Assembly: GCF_016405905.1 (NCBI RefSeq) | Contig: NZ_JAEFCB010000002.1 | Coordinates: 186,001 to 250,000, forward strand | DNA length: 64,000 bases | Source: Variovorax sp. IB41 | GTDB lineage: Bacteria > Pseudomonadota > Gammaproteobacteria > Burkholderiales > Burkholderiaceae_C | Direction of reading: 5' to 3' | Shown here: one piece after another, positions 30,645 through 40,454 of the stretch | Numbering within the stretch: position 1 is the stretch's first letter | How the letters are laid out: every line of letters begins with the position of its first letter | Translations under genes and position numbers: made by a program | Notes under the pieces: generated by a model | The model's database searches: none | Told to the model about the DNA's origin: nothing | The model's input: the letters and a program-made list of their open reading frames with translations, nothing else

Positions 30645-31652
30645 TCAGTCCGCGCGTTTGCCCGATCCGGCGTCGAACCAATGCAGCTTGTCTTCGCGCG
30701 CCGCGATCTTCACCGTGTCGCCTGCGACCGGCGGGTGATCGCCTTCGTCGGTGCGCATGATGATCTGCTCGTCGCCGATGCGGCCGTACACCAGGCGCTC
30801 GGCGCCCAGCAGTTCGACCTGCTCGACCTGCACCGTCCAGCCGCTTTCGTCCAGCTTCATGTGCTCGGGGCGGATGCCCAGGATCTGGCCCGCGCGCACG
30901 CCCGGGGCGTGCTTGAGCAGGTTCATCGGCGGCGAGCCGATGAAGCTCGCGACGAACGTGGTGGCCGGGCGCGAGTACACCTCCTCGGGCGTCGCGAACT
31001 GGTCCATCACACCGCCGTTCATCACGATGATGCGCTGCGCGAGCGTCATCGCCTCGACCTGGTCGTGCGTGACGAAGAGCGAGGTGATGCCCAGCTCGCG
31101 GTGCAGCTTCTGGATTTCCAGGCGCGTCTGCGCGCGCAGCTTGGCGTCCAGGTTCGAGAGCGGTTCGTCGAACAGGAACACCCGCGGCTGCCGCACGATC
31201 GCGCGGCCCATGGCCACGCGCTGGCGCTGGCCGCCGGAGAGCTCGCGGGGCTTGCGCTCGAGCAGGTGGCCCAACTCCAGGATCTTGGCGGCCTTGTCCA
31301 CGCGCACCTTGATCTCGGGCACCGGCACCTTGGCGATCTTCAGGCCGTAGGCCATGTTCGCGAACACGCTCATGTGCGGGTAGAGCGCGTAGTTCTGGAA
31401 CACCATGGCGATGTCGCGCTCGGAAGGTTCCAGCTGGTTCACGACCTTGCCGCCGATGGCGATTTCGCCGGCCGAGATTTCCTCCAGGCCCGCGACCATG
31501 CGCAAGAGCGTGGACTTGCCGCAGCCCGAGGGCCCGACGATCACGATGAACTCATGGTCGGCGATCTCGGCGCTCACGCCGTGGATGACCTGGTTGGCTT
31601 TCGGCCCGTGGCCGTAGCGCTTGATGACGTTGCGTAGGGAAAGTGCAGCCAT
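30645..31652 (-). CDS. ugpC: sn-glycerol-3-phosphate ABC transporter, ATP-binding protein
   Basis: A 335-residue ATPase of the MalK/UgpC group: Walker [10 protein letters not shown] (40-48), signature [14 protein letters not shown], Walker [14 protein letters not shown], then a C-terminal OB/TOBE regulatory domain (about 240-330). It powers uptake of glycerol-3-phosphate and glycerophosphodiesters. A 141-base spacer rich in hairpins separates it from ugpE. Confidence 0.94.
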   Translation of the reverse strand: MAALSLRNVIKRYGHGPKANQVIHGVSAEIADHEFIVIVGPSGCGKSTLLRMVAGLEEISAGEIAIGGKVVNQLEPSERDIAMVFQNYALYPHMSVFANMAYGLKIAKVPVPEIKVRVDKAAKILELGHLLERKPRELSGGQRQRVAMGRAIVRQPRVFLFDEPLSNLDAKLRAQTRLEIQKLHRELGITSLFVTHDQVEAMTLAQRIIVMNGGVMDQFATPEEVYSRPATTFVASFIGSPPMNLLKHAPGVRAGQILGIRPEHMKLDESGWTVQVEQVELLGAERLVYGRIGDEQIIMRTDEGDHPPVAGDTVKIAAREDKLHWFDAGSGKRAD

Positions 31653-31700
31653 GTTCTTCTCGATTGCGGCCTCTATCGCGAGGCACTGTTATTTTCCAGA

Positions 31701-31795
31701 ACCACCGCGGAACCGGCTTTGCCGGGCCGCTGGTGGTGCCCCCGGTAGGGGGGTGGCGAAGCGACACGAAGTGCGCGCAGCCTGGGGGCGAGCCT
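31701..31795. repeat. REP-like hairpin cluster in the ugpE-ugpC spacer
   Basis: The spacer holds a long imperfect hairpin (ACCACCGCGG to CCGCTGGTGGT, 31701-31737) with an inner CCGGC-TTT-GCCGG. CCCCC-GGTA-GGGGG (31739-31752) and a GC-rich tail (GTGGCGAAGCGACACGAAGT) follow. It looks like the palindromic intergenic repeats common in Comamonadaceae chromosomes. Only one copy occurs in this window, so the repeat status is from memory of related genomes. Confidence 0.55.
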
Positions 31796-32645
31796 ATTTC
31801 TCGGTATCAACAAGGCCCTTGACGAACCACTTTTGCATCAGCACCACCACCAGCGCGGGCGGCAGCATCGCCAGGATGGCGGTGGCCATCACGACGTTCC
31901 ATTCGTTCTGCCCGTCGCCGCCGGCAATCATCCGCTTGATGCCGACCACCACCGGGTACATGTCTTCGCTCGTGGTCGCCAGGAGCGGCCAGAGGTACTG
32001 GTTCCAGCCGTAGATGAACTGGATCACGAAGAGCGCCGCGATCGAGGTCTTGGAGAGCGGCAGCAGCACGTCGAAGAAAAAGCGCATGGGGCTTGCGCCA
32101 TCCATGCGCGAGGCCTCGGTGAGCTCGTCGGGCACCGTGAGGAAGAACTGGCGGAACAGGAAGGTCGCCGTGGCAGACGCGATCAGCGGTACCGTCAGGC
32201 CCGCGTACGTGTTCAGCATGTTCAGGTCCGACAGCACCTTGTAGGTGGGCAGGATGCGCACCTCCACCGGCAGCATCAGCGTCACGAAGATGGCCCAGAA
32301 GCAGATCTTCTTGAACGGAAAGCGGAAGTAGACGATGGCGAAGGCCGACAGCAGCGAGATGGAAATCTTGCCGATGGCGATGACCATGGCCGTGACGAAG
32401 CTCACCCACATCATGTGCGCCACCGGGGCGTTGGAGCCCGCGCTGTTCTCGCGCCCGAAGAGCGCGCCCTTGTAGCTGTCCACGATGTTCGAGCCCGGAA
32501 GGAGCGGCATCGGCGCCTGCACGATCTCCTGCGCGGTGTGGGTGGAGGCCACGAACGCCAGGTAGAGCGGGAAGGCGACGATGAGCACGCCCAGGATCAT
32601 GATGACGTGGGCCAGGATGCCGTGGGTGCCGCGCTTCTCAACCAT
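31794..32645 (-). CDS. ugpE: sn-glycerol-3-phosphate ABC transporter, permease
   Basis: A 283-residue permease with six predicted helices and the EAA loop (ELTEASRMDGASPMRFFFDV) that contacts the ATPase. It pairs with UgpA to form the membrane channel. It starts with ATG 39 bases after ugpA. The stop lies at the edge of the hairpin-rich spacer. Confidence 0.94.
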   Translation of the reverse strand: MVEKRGTHGILAHVIMILGVLIVAFPLYLAFVASTHTAQEIVQAPMPLLPGSNIVDSYKGALFGRENSAGSNAPVAHMMWVSFVTAMVIAIGKISISLLSAFAIVYFRFPFKKICFWAIFVTLMLPVEVRILPTYKVLSDLNMLNTYAGLTVPLIASATATFLFRQFFLTVPDELTEASRMDGASPMRFFFDVLLPLSKTSIAALFVIQFIYGWNQYLWPLLATTSEDMYPVVVGIKRMIAGGDGQNEWNVVMATAILAMLPPALVVVLMQKWFVKGLVDTEK

Positions 32646-32684
32646 GCCGTGCTCCGCCGAGTTTGATTTTTTCTTGTTGCTTCA

Positions 32685-33566
32685 TCAGTACTGCACTTTC
32701 TTCTCGACGTAGCGGAACTGGATCACCGTCAGCGCCACCACGATCACCATCAGCACCACCGACTGCGCGGCCGAGCCGCCCAGGTCCAGGCCCTTGAAGC
32801 CGTCGTGGTAGACCTTGTAGACCAGGATGGTCGTGTCCTTGCCCGGGCCGCCCTGCGTGGCCGCATCGACGATCGCGAAGGTGTCGAAGAACGCGTAGAC
32901 CACGTTGATCACCAAAAGGAAGAAGGTGGTGGGCGACAGCAGCGGGAACTGCACCGTCCAGAAGCGGCGCCACGGGCGCGCGCCGTCGATGGCGGCCGCC
33001 TCGATCAGCGACTTCGGAATGGACTGAAGGCCCGCCAGGAAGAACAGGAAGTTGTAGGAGATCTGCTTCCACACCGAGGCCATCACGATCAGCGTCATGG
33101 CGTGGCCGGAATCAAGCAGGTGGTTCCAGTTGATGCCGATCTTGCCCAGGGCATAGGCCACCACGCCCAGCGAGGGCGAGAACATGAAGACCCACAGCAC
33201 GGCCGCCACCGCGGGCGCCACGGCGTAGGGCAGGATCAGCATGGTCTTGTAGAACATCCCACCGCGCACGATGCGGTCGGCGAACACCGCCAGCATCAGC
33301 GACAGGCTGATGCCGATGCCGGCCACCAGCACCGAGAAGAGCGCGGTGGTCTTGAACGACTCGGCATACGCCGGGTCGTGAAACAGTTCTTTGAAGTTCT
33401 GCAGCCCGACGTATTCGACCGAGGTGCCGAACGCGTCCTGCTGCTGCAGCGACTGCAGGATGGCCTGCCCCGCCGGCCAGAAGAAAAACACGAGGATCAC
33501 CGCCATCTGCGGCGTCAGCAACAGCCAGGGCAGCCAGCCCGAGCGAAAGAAAACGCGTTTTTCCAT
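32685..33566 (-). CDS. ugpA: sn-glycerol-3-phosphate ABC transporter, permease
   Basis: A 293-residue permease with six helices and the EAA-type loop ([20 protein letters not shown]). It is the UgpE partner. It follows ugpB after a 98-base gap that carries a terminator-like structure, so its expression is probably lower than that of the binding protein. Confidence 0.94.
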   Translation of the reverse strand: MEKRVFFRSGWLPWLLLTPQMAVILVFFFWPAGQAILQSLQQQDAFGTSVEYVGLQNFKELFHDPAYAESFKTTALFSVLVAGIGISLSLMLAVFADRIVRGGMFYKTMLILPYAVAPAVAAVLWVFMFSPSLGVVAYALGKIGINWNHLLDSGHAMTLIVMASVWKQISYNFLFFLAGLQSIPKSLIEAAAIDGARPWRRFWTVQFPLLSPTTFFLLVINVVYAFFDTFAIVDAATQGGPGKDTTILVYKVYHDGFKGLDLGGSAAQSVVLMVIVVALTVIQFRYVEKKVQY

Positions 33567-33579
33567 GATCCCTCTGAAT

Positions 33580-33628
33580 AAAAAATCCCGCCCGGCCCGC
33601 CCTTGTGCAAGAGCGAACGGGGGCGGGC
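33580..33628 (-). terminator. attenuator-like hairpin between ugpB and ugpA
   Basis: On the minus strand GCCCGCCC (33628-33621) can pair with GGGCGGGC (33602-33595) or with GGGCGGG (33593-33587), the latter followed by A and six T (33585-33580). This is an intrinsic-terminator shape with two alternative 3' arms, inside an operon. Confidence 0.6.
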
Positions 33629-33664
33629 GATATTAGCCGGACCCGAGGGCCCGGCCGTCAATCG

Positions 33665-34975
33665 TTAGCTCTTGTTCGCCTTCTGGAAGCGTTCGAGCTG
33701 CTCGTTGCCGCGCGTGACGATGGCGTCCAGGGCTTCCTTGGCGGTCTTCTTGCCGTTCCAGACCTGTTCGAGCTCTTCGTCCTCGATGGCGCGGATCTGC
33801 ACGTAGTTGCCCAGGCGGATGCCGCGGCTCTTGTCGGTGACCTTGCGGATCATCTGCGTGACGGCCACGTCGGTGCCGGGGTTCTGCTTGTAGAAGCCCG
33901 ATTCCTCGGTGAGCTTGTACGAGGCGGTGGTCACCGGCAGGTAGCCGGTGCGCTTGTGGCTGGCGGACTGCACTTCAGGCGTCGAGATGAAGCTGAAGAA
34001 CTTGGCCACGCCCTTGTACTCGGCCGGCTTCTTGCCCGACATGACCCACAGGCTCGCGCCGCCGATCACCGTGTTCTGCGGTGCGCCGGGCACGTCCGGG
34101 TAGTAGGGCAGGGGCGCCAGGCCGTAGGCGAACTTGGCGTTCTTGGCCACGTTGCCGTAGAAGCCCGAAGACGTGTTGATCATGGCGCACTCGCCCGAGA
34201 CGAACGAGGCCTCGGGCACGTTGCCGCGGCCCTTGTAGATGAAGAGGCCCTGCTTGGCCATGCTGGCCAGGTTCTCGATGTGGCGCTGGTGCAGCGGCGA
34301 GTTCACCTTCAGGCGGGCGTCCAGGCCTTGCAGGCCGTTGGCCTTGCTCGCGAACTCCACGTTGTGCCAGGCCGAGAAGCTCTCCACCTGCGTCCAGTTC
34401 TGCCAGGCGGTGGTGAACGGGCACTTGTGGCCGCTCGCCTTGAGCTTGGCCGCTGCCGCGACCACTTCGGGCCAGGTCGAGGGTGCCTTGTCGGTCGGAA
34501 GGCCGGCCGCCTTGAAGGCGTCCTTGTTGAAATAGAAGATGGTGGTGGAGCTGTTGAACGGGAAGCTCAGCATCTGGCCGTTGGGGGCGGTGTAGTAACC
34601 GGCCACGGCGGGGATGTAGGCGGCCGGGTCGAACTTCTCGCCCGCGTCCTTCATGACCTGGCCGACCGGGATGATCGCGCCCTTGCTGGCCATCATGGTG
34701 GCGGTGCCCACCTCGAACACCTGCAGGATGTGCGGTGCGTTGCCCGAGCGGAAGGCCGCGATGGAGGCCGTCATCGATTCGTCGTACGTGCCCTTGAAGG
34801 TCGGCACGATCTTGTATTCCTTCTGGCTCTCGTTGAACTGCTTGGCCAGGTCGTTGACCCACTCGTTGTTGACGGCGGTCATGGAATGCCACCACTGGAT
34901 CTCGGTCTGTGCCTGTGCCACGTTGAACAGCGTGGCGGCCAGCGCCGAGGCCAGCGCGAGCGTCTTGAATCGCAT
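33665..34975 (-). CDS. ugpB: sn-glycerol-3-phosphate-binding periplasmic protein
   Basis: A 436-residue solute-binding protein. The signal peptide is MRFKTLALASALAATLFNVA followed by QAQ; the mature protein begins TEIQWWHSM and shows the UgpB blocks NSSTTIFYFNKDAFKAAGLP and SGECAMINTSSGFYGN. It captures glycerol-3-phosphate and glycerophosphodiesters for UgpAEC. It is the first gene of the operon. The start is chosen at 34975 from the signal peptide; the open frame extends further but without such a signal. Confidence 0.94.
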   Translation of the reverse strand: MRFKTLALASALAATLFNVAQAQTEIQWWHSMTAVNNEWVNDLAKQFNESQKEYKIVPTFKGTYDESMTASIAAFRSGNAPHILQVFEVGTATMMASKGAIIPVGQVMKDAGEKFDPAAYIPAVAGYYTAPNGQMLSFPFNSSTTIFYFNKDAFKAAGLPTDKAPSTWPEVVAAAAKLKASGHKCPFTTAWQNWTQVESFSAWHNVEFASKANGLQGLDARLKVNSPLHQRHIENLASMAKQGLFIYKGRGNVPEASFVSGECAMINTSSGFYGNVAKNAKFAYGLAPLPYYPDVPGAPQNTVIGGASLWVMSGKKPAEYKGVAKFFSFISTPEVQSASHKRTGYLPVTTASYKLTEESGFYKQNPGTDVAVTQMIRKVTDKSRGIRLGNYVQIRAIEDEELEQVWNGKKTAKEALDAIVTRGNEQLERFQKANKS

Positions 34976-35023
34976 GAAGACTCCTGAAGGGAAAATGAAA
35001 GCGCGGATGCTAGGGCATGTGGA

Positions 35024-35043
35024 TGACACAGCCGGGTCACATT
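35024..35043 (-). promoter_or_regulatory. possible degenerate Pho box upstream of ugpB
   Basis: On the minus strand TGTGAC and TGTGTC recur at 11-base spacing, 49-68 bases before the ugpB ATG. This loosely resembles the PhoB direct repeat CTGTCAT-N4-CTGTCAC, and ugp genes are Pho-regulated in E. coli. The match is weak. Confidence 0.25.
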
Positions 35044-35201
35044 GGCGCACGGACCGCTGTCATCTTCCAATCGGGGAAACCCCTTTGGGACCAAGCCCGG
35101 CGCGGGCTGGGGGCCTGCATGCTGCGCCGCACCATGCTAGCATCGCCCTCCCTTTTTCGGCCCAGCTTTTCGCCACGGCCAGGGCCCTTTGCGAGACCGC
35201 C

Positions 35202-36434
35202 ATGAGCAGCAAAACCTCCCTCGACAAAAGCAGGATCAAGTTCCTCTTGCTCGAGGGCATCCACCCTTCGGCCGTGGAGGTGCTGCGCGCCGCCGGCTAC
35301 ACCAACATCGAGTCGCTGCCGGGTGCCTTGCCCGACGCCGAATTGAAGGCGAAGATCGCCGACGTTCATTTCCTGGGCATCCGTTCGCGCACGCAACTGA
35401 CGGCCGAAGTGTTTGCCGCAGCCCACAAGCTGGTGGCCGCCGGGTGCTTTTGCATCGGCACCAACCAGGTCGACTTGGAAGCCGCCCGCGAACACGGCGT
35501 GGCGGTGTTCAACGCCCCCTATTCGAATACGCGCTCGGTGGCCGAGCTGGTGCTGGCCGAAGCGATCCTGCTCTTGCGCGGCGTGCCCGAGAAGAGCGCG
35601 GTGGCGCACCGCGGCGGCTGGCTCAAGTCGGCCGACAACGCGTTCGAGATCCGCGGCAAGACGCTGGGCATCGTGGGCTACGGCTCGATCGGCGCGCAGC
35701 TGTCGGTGCTGGCCGAGGCGCTGGGCATGCACGTGGCGTTCTTCGACGTGGTGACCAAGCTGCCGCTGGGCAACGCGCGCCAGGTGCGCGACCTGCACCA
35801 ACTGCTCGCGCAGAGCGACATCGTCACGCTGCACGTGCCCGAGACGCAGGCCACGCAATGGATGATCGGCGCGGCCGAGATCGCGGCGATGAAGCCGGGC
35901 TCGATCCTCATCAACGCCTCGCGCGGCACTGTGGTCGAGATCGACGCGCTGGCCGCCGCGCTGAAGGAAAAGAAGCTCCTGGGCGCCGCGATCGACGTGT
36001 TCCCGGTGGAGCCGCGCAGCAACAAGGACGAGTTCCAGTCGCCGCTGCGGGGCCTGGACAACGTGATCCTCACGCCGCACATCGGCGGCTCGACGATGGA
36101 GGCGCAGGCCAACATCGGCCTGGAAGTGGCCGAGAAGCTGGTGAAGTACAGCGACAACGGCACCTCGACCTCGTCGGTCAACTTCCCCGAGGTGGCGCTG
36201 CCCGCGCACCCGGGCAAGCACCGGCTGCTGCACATCCACCGCAACGTGCCGGGCGTGCTGTCGGAGATCAACAAGATCTTCTCGGACAACAACATCAACA
36301 TCTCTTCCCAGTTCCTGCAGACCAACGAGAAGGTCGGCTACGTGGTGACGGACATCGACGCCGCCTCGTCGGACCTGGCGCTGGAGAAGCTGGCGAAGGT
36401 GAACGGCACCATCCGCAGCCGCGTGCTGTTCTGA
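35202..36434 (+). CDS. serA: D-3-phosphoglycerate dehydrogenase
   Basis: A 410-residue enzyme. It has the NAD-binding motif GIVGYGSIGAQL, the catalytic blocks NASRGTVVEIDALAAAL and LTPHIGGSTMEAQANIG, and a C-terminal ACT domain (about residues 335-410, LHIHRNVPGVLSEINKIF) for serine feedback, as in E. coli SerA. It oxidises 3-phosphoglycerate in the first step of serine synthesis; SerA enzymes of this type can also reduce 2-oxoglutarate to D-2-hydroxyglutarate. The gene is 141 bases upstream of a large FAD/Fe-S dehydrogenase on the same strand. Confidence 0.95.
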   Translation: MSSKTSLDKSRIKFLLLEGIHPSAVEVLRAAGYTNIESLPGALPDAELKAKIADVHFLGIRSRTQLTAEVFAAAHKLVAAGCFCIGTNQVDLEAAREHGVAVFNAPYSNTRSVAELVLAEAILLLRGVPEKSAVAHRGGWLKSADNAFEIRGKTLGIVGYGSIGAQLSVLAEALGMHVAFFDVVTKLPLGNARQVRDLHQLLAQSDIVTLHVPETQATQWMIGAAEIAAMKPGSILINASRGTVVEIDALAAALKEKKLLGAAIDVFPVEPRSNKDEFQSPLRGLDNVILTPHIGGSTMEAQANIGLEVAEKLVKYSDNGTSTSSVNFPEVALPAHPGKHRLLHIHRNVPGVLSEINKIFSDNNINISSQFLQTNEKVGYVVTDIDAASSDLALEKLAKVNGTIRSRVLF

Positions 36435-36519
36435 CGGGCCTGCGGGGCGCGGCGGTGGGGCCGCGCACCTAGCACAAGGGCAAGACCCGGGTCACGAGGC
36501 AAGACCCCGAGGCCTGCCC

Positions 36520-36525
36520 TAAAAT
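36520..36525 (+). promoter_or_regulatory. candidate -10 hexamer TAAAAT before the FAD/4Fe-4S dehydrogenase
   Basis: TAAAAT in the 141-base serA-dehydrogenase spacer matches the -10 consensus at five of six positions. Transcription would start near 36532, about 8 bases before a 12-codon upstream ORF. No clear -35 is visible. Confidence 0.4.
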
Positions 36526-36540
36526 CGACCCCCCGGCTAC

Positions 36541-36579
36541 ATGGGCGCGCAGCGCCTGGCCAAGGGCCCCACCCGATGA
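36541..36579 (+). other. 12-codon upstream ORF overlapping the dehydrogenase start
   Basis: ATG at 36541 opens a frame for [12 protein letters not shown] and stops with TGA at 36577-36579. This stop overlaps the main ATG at 36576 as ATGA. The layout could couple translation of the large gene to that of the leader peptide. The length is short enough to occur by chance in GC-rich DNA, and no Shine-Dalgarno is seen for the leader. Confidence 0.35.
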
Positions 36580-39500
36580 ATGCTCCGACCGCGTTGAACA
36601 CGCTGTTGGCACAGGCCGCAGAGCCTGTCCGACTGCGCGAGATCCCGTACAACTACACCAGCTTCTCCGATCGCGAGATCGTGATTCGCCTCTTGGGCGA
36701 ACGTGGCTGGGAACTGCTGCAGACCCTGCGCGCCGAGCGCCGCACCGGCCGATCGGCGCGCATGCTCTACGAAGTGCTGGGCGACATCTGGGTGGTGCAG
36801 CGCAACCCCTACCTCGTGGACGACCTGCTGGACAACCCGCGCCGCCGCGGCCAGCTGGTCGAGGCCCTGCGCCACCGCCTGACCGAAGTCCAGAAGCGCC
36901 GCACCCCCGACAGCGACATGCCGCGCGACCAGCTGGTGGGCGAGCTCACCGCGCTGGTCGGCGATGCGGTCGCCGCCTTCGACACCAAGTTCCGCGACGT
37001 CGCGGCGCTGCGCCGCAAGGCCACGCGCGTGCTGGGCCGGCTCACCGCCAAGGACAACATCAAGTTCGACGGGCTCTCGCGCGTATCGCACGTGACCGAT
37101 GCGACCGACTGGCGCGTGGAGTACCCGTTCGTCGTGCTGTGCCCCGACACCGAGGCCGAGATGGCGCTCCTGGTGAAGGGCTGCATCGAGCTGGGGCTGA
37201 CCATCATTCCGCGCGGGGGCGGCACCGGCTACACGGGCGGCGCGATTCCGCTGACCTGGAACAGCGTCGTCATCAACACCGAGAAGCTCGAGGCGATGAC
37301 CGAGGTCGAGCACATGCCGCTACCCGGGCTTGCCGACCCGGTGCCGACCATCTGGACCGAGGCGGGCGTCGTCACGCAGCGCGTGGCCGATGCGGCCGAG
37401 CGCGCGGGCTTCGTTTTCGCGGTCGACCCGACCTCCGCCGAAGCCTCGTGCGTGGGCGGCAACGTCGCGATGAACGCCGGCGGCAAGAAGGCCGTGCTCT
37501 GGGGCACGGCTCTCGACAACCTCGCCTCGTGGCGCATGGTGACGCCGCAGGCCGAATGGCTCGAAGTCACGCGCATCGGCCACAACCTGGGCAAGATCCA
37601 CGACGCCGAGAGCGCCCTGTTCGAGCTGCAGTACTACGCGGCCGACGGCAAGACCAAGCTGCGCACCGAGCGCCTCGACATTCCGGGCCGCACCTTCCGC
37701 AAGGAAGGTCTCGGCAAGGACGTGACCGACAAGTTCCTCTCGGGCCTGCCGGGCATCCAGAAGGAAGGCTGCGACGGCCTCATCACCAGCTGCCGCTGGG
37801 TGGTGCACAAGATGCCTTCGCACACGCGCACCGTGTGCCTCGAATTCTTCGGCAACGCGAAGGACGCGGTGCCCAGCATCGTGGAGATCAAGGACTTCAT
37901 GTTCGCCGAGCAGAAGCGCTCGGGCGTGCTGCTGGCGGGCCTGGAGCACCTGGACGACCGCTACCTGAAGGCCGTCGGCTACGCCACCAAGTCGAAGAAG
38001 CACGGCGGCTTGCCGAAGATGGTGCTCTTCGGCGACATCGCGGGCGACGACGCCGATGCGGTGGCGCGCGTCACCTCGGAAGTGGTGCGCATCGCCAACT
38101 CGCGCAGCGGCGAAGGCTTCATCGCCATCAGCCCCGAGGCGCGCAAGAAATTCTGGCTCGACCGCAAGCGCACGGCCGCCATCAGCAAGCACACCAACGC
38201 CTTCAAGATCAACGAAGACGTGGTGATTCCGCTGCCGCGCATGGCCGAGTACAGCGACGGCATCGAGCGCATCAACATCGAGCTGTCGCTGCAGAACAAG
38301 CTCGCGCTGACCGACGAGCTCGAAGTGTTCCTCACGCGCGGCAACCTGCCGCTGGGCAAGACCGACGACGCGCACGAGATCCCCGCGGCCGAGCTGCTCG
38401 AAGACCGCGTGGCGCAGGCCGTGGCGCTGGTGCATGAGGTGCGCGCGCTCTGGGCCGGCTGGCTGCAGAACGTGGACGCGCTCTTCCCGCAACTGCAGGA
38501 CCACAGCCTGCGCGCGAGCTGGAAGACGCAGCTGCGCCAGCCGCTGCAGGAAATTTTCTCGGGTGCCGAGTTCGCGCCGATCCTGGCCGAGTGCACGGCC
38601 ATCCACAAGCGCGTGCTCAAGGGCCGCGTGTGGGTCGCGCTGCACATGCACGCGGGCGACGGCAACGTGCACACCAACATCCCCGTGAACAGCGACAACT
38701 ACGACATGCTGCAGACCGCGCATGCCGCGGTGGTGCGCATCATGGCGCTGGCGCGCAGCCTCGATGGTGTGATCTCGGGCGAGCACGGCATCGGCATCAC
38801 CAAGCTGGAATTCCTGAGCGACGAAGAGCTGCGCCCCTTCACCGAATACAAGGCCCGGGTCGACCCCGAAGGCCGCTTCAACAAGGGCAAGCTCTTGCGC
38901 GCGCCTGCGGGCGAAGCCATCACGCTGCACGCCGATCTGACCAATGCCTACACGCCGAGCTTCGGCCTCATGGGGCACGAGTCGCTGATCATGCAGCAGA
39001 GCGACATCGGCGCCATCGCCGACAGCGTGAAGGACTGCCTGCGCTGCGGCAAGTGCAAGCCGGTGTGCGCGACGCACGTGCCGCGCGCCAACCTGCTCTA
39101 CAGCCCGCGCAACAAGATCCTGGCGACCTCGCTGCTGGTCGAAGCCTTCCTCTACGAGGAGCAGACCCGGCGCGGCATCAGCATCAAGCACTGGGAAGAG
39201 TTCGAGGACGTGGCCGACCACTGCACCGTGTGCCACAAGTGCTTGACGCCCTGCCCGGTGAAGATCGACTTCGGCGACGTGTCGATGAACATGCGCAACC
39301 TGCTGCGCAAGATGGGGCAGAAGAGCTTCCGCCCGGGCAACGCGGCCGCGATGTTCTTCCTGAACGCGACGAATCCGCAGACCATCAAGGCGGTGCGCGC
39401 GGGCATGGTGGGCATCGGCTTCAAGGCGCAGCGCCTGGCCAACGACCTGCTGCGCGGCCTGGCGAAGAAGCAGACCGCGGCGCCGCCGGCCACGCTGGGT

Positions 39501-40454
39501 CCGGCGCCGCTCAAGGAGCAGGTGATCCACTTCATCAACAAGAAGATGCCGGGCAACCTGCCCAAGAAGACGGCGCGCGCGCTGCTGGACATCGAGGATG
39601 CGGACTACGTGCCGATCATCCGCAACCCGAAGGCGACCACCTCGGAGACCGAGGCGGTCTTTTACTTCCCGGGGTGCGGCTCGGAGCGCCTGTTCTCGCA
39701 GGTGGGCCTGGCCACGCAGGCGATGCTCTGGCACGCGGGCGTGCAGACGGTGCTGCCGCCGGGGTACCTGTGCTGCGGCTATCCGCAGCGCGGCAGCGGC
39801 CAGTTCGACAAGGCCGAGAAGATGATCACGGACAACCGCGTGCTCTTCCACCGCGTCGCGAACACGCTCAACTATCTGGACATCAAGACGGTGGTGGTGA
39901 GCTGCGGCACCTGCTACGACCAGCTGCAGGGCTACCAGTTCGACAAGATCTTCCCGGGCTGCCGGATCATCGACATCCACGAGTACCTGCTCGAGAAGGG
40001 CATCACGCTCGCCGGTGCGGGCGGTGGCGGCTACCTGTACCACGACCCCTGCCATTCGCCGATGAAGCTGCAGGACCCGATGAAGACGGTAAAGGCGCTG
40101 GTCGGCGACAACGTGCTCAAGAACGACCGCTGCTGCGGCGAGTCGGGCACGCTGGGCGTGTCGCGGCCCGACATCTCCACGCAGATCCGCTTTCGCAAGG
40201 AAGAGGAACTCAAGAAGGGCGAAGCCGAATTGCGCGAGAGCGGCGCCGTCGGCGCCAAGGACAACGTGAAGATCCTTACCAGCTGCCCGAGCTGCCTGCA
40301 GGGCCTCTCGCGCTACGGCAACGACCTGAACAACGGCCTCCTTGAAGCCGACTACATCGTGGTCGAGATGGCCAACAAGATCCTGGGCGACAACTGGATG
40401 CCCGAGTACGTGGCCGCGGCCAACCAGGGCGGTATCGAGCGGGTGCTGGTGTGA
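36576..40454 (+). CDS. FAD-linked oxidase / 4Fe-4S / CCG-domain fusion, putative D-2-hydroxyacid dehydrogenase
   Basis: A 1292-residue fusion. In order: an N-terminal DUF3683-like region (about 1-180), a PCMH-type FAD-binding domain (about 185-370, [15 protein letters not shown]), an FAD-oxidase C-terminal domain (to about 780, with [13 protein letters not shown] and [10 protein letters not shown]), a ferredoxin part with two CxxCxxCxxxC motifs ([11 protein letters not shown] and [11 protein letters not shown]), and two CCG cysteine-rich domains ([25 protein letters not shown]). The layout resembles YdiJ, the E. coli D-2-hydroxyglutarate dehydrogenase, and GlcD/GlcF-type enzymes that pass electrons to quinone. 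Adjacency to serA favours D-2-hydroxyglutarate as substrate, by inference. Confidence 0.85.
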   Translation: MNAPTALNTLLAQAAEPVRLREIPYNYTSFSDREIVIRLLGERGWELLQTLRAERRTGRSARMLYEVLGDIWVVQRNPYLVDDLLDNPRRRGQLVEALRHRLTEVQKRRTPDSDMPRDQLVGELTALVGDAVAAFDTKFRDVAALRRKATRVLGRLTAKDNIKFDGLSRVSHVTDATDWRVEYPFVVLCPDTEAEMALLVKGCIELGLTIIPRGGGTGYTGGAIPLTWNSVVINTEKLEAMTEVEHMPLPGLADPVPTIWTEAGVVTQRVADAAERAGFVFAVDPTSAEASCVGGNVAMNAGGKKAVLWGTALDNLASWRMVTPQAEWLEVTRIGHNLGKIHDAESALFELQYYAADGKTKLRTERLDIPGRTFRKEGLGKDVTDKFLSGLPGIQKEGCDGLITSCRWVVHKMPSHTRTVCLEFFGNAKDAVPSIVEIKDFMFAEQKRSGVLLAGLEHLDDRYLKAVGYATKSKKHGGLPKMVLFGDIAGDDADAVARVTSEVVRIANSRSGEGFIAISPEARKKFWLDRKRTAAISKHTNAFKINEDVVIPLPRMAEYSDGIERINIELSLQNKLALTDELEVFLTRGNLPLGKTDDAHEIPAAELLEDRVAQAVALVHEVRALWAGWLQNVDALFPQLQDHSLRASWKTQLRQPLQEIFSGAEFAPILAECTAIHKRVLKGRVWVALHMHAGDGNVHTNIPVNSDNYDMLQTAHAAVVRIMALARSLDGVISGEHGIGITKLEFLSDEELRPFTEYKARVDPEGRFNKGKLLRAPAGEAITLHADLTNAYTPSFGLMGHESLIMQQSDIGAIADSVKDCLRCGKCKPVCATHVPRANLLYSPRNKILATSLLVEAFLYEEQTRRGISIKHWEEFEDVADHCTVCHKCLTPCPVKIDFGDVSMNMRNLLRKMGQKSFRPGNAAAMFFLNATNPQTIKAVRAGMVGIGFKAQRLANDLLRGLAKKQTAAPPATLGPAPLKEQVIHFINKKMPGNLPKKTARALLDIEDADYVPIIRNPKATTSETEAVFYFPGCGSERLFSQVGLATQAMLWHAGVQTVLPPGYLCCGYPQRGSGQFDKAEKMITDNRVLFHRVANTLNYLDIKTVVVSCGTCYDQLQGYQFDKIFPGCRIIDIHEYLLEKGITLAGAGGGGYLYHDPCHSPMKLQDPMKTVKALVGDNVLKNDRCCGESGTLGVSRPDISTQIRFRKEEELKKGEAELRESGAVGAKDNVKILTSCPSCLQGLSRYGNDLNNGLLEADYIVVEMANKILGDNWMPEYVAAANQGGIERVLV

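Noticed and set aside
27591-31637. A 1348-codon open frame on the plus strand across the MscS, ugpQ and ugpC genes
   Set aside because: It runs antisense to three well-supported genes and is rich in Arg, His, Gln and Ala, as expected for the shadow frame of high-GC coding DNA; no domain is seen.
35134-35143. Palindrome ATGCTAGCAT before serA
   Set aside because: Ten bases is too short to separate from chance, and no second copy or positional support was found.
37320-40055. A 911-codon open frame on the minus strand inside the dehydrogenase gene
   Set aside because: The plus-strand protein has all its cofactor motifs; the reverse frame has only low-complexity His/Arg/Ala sequence.
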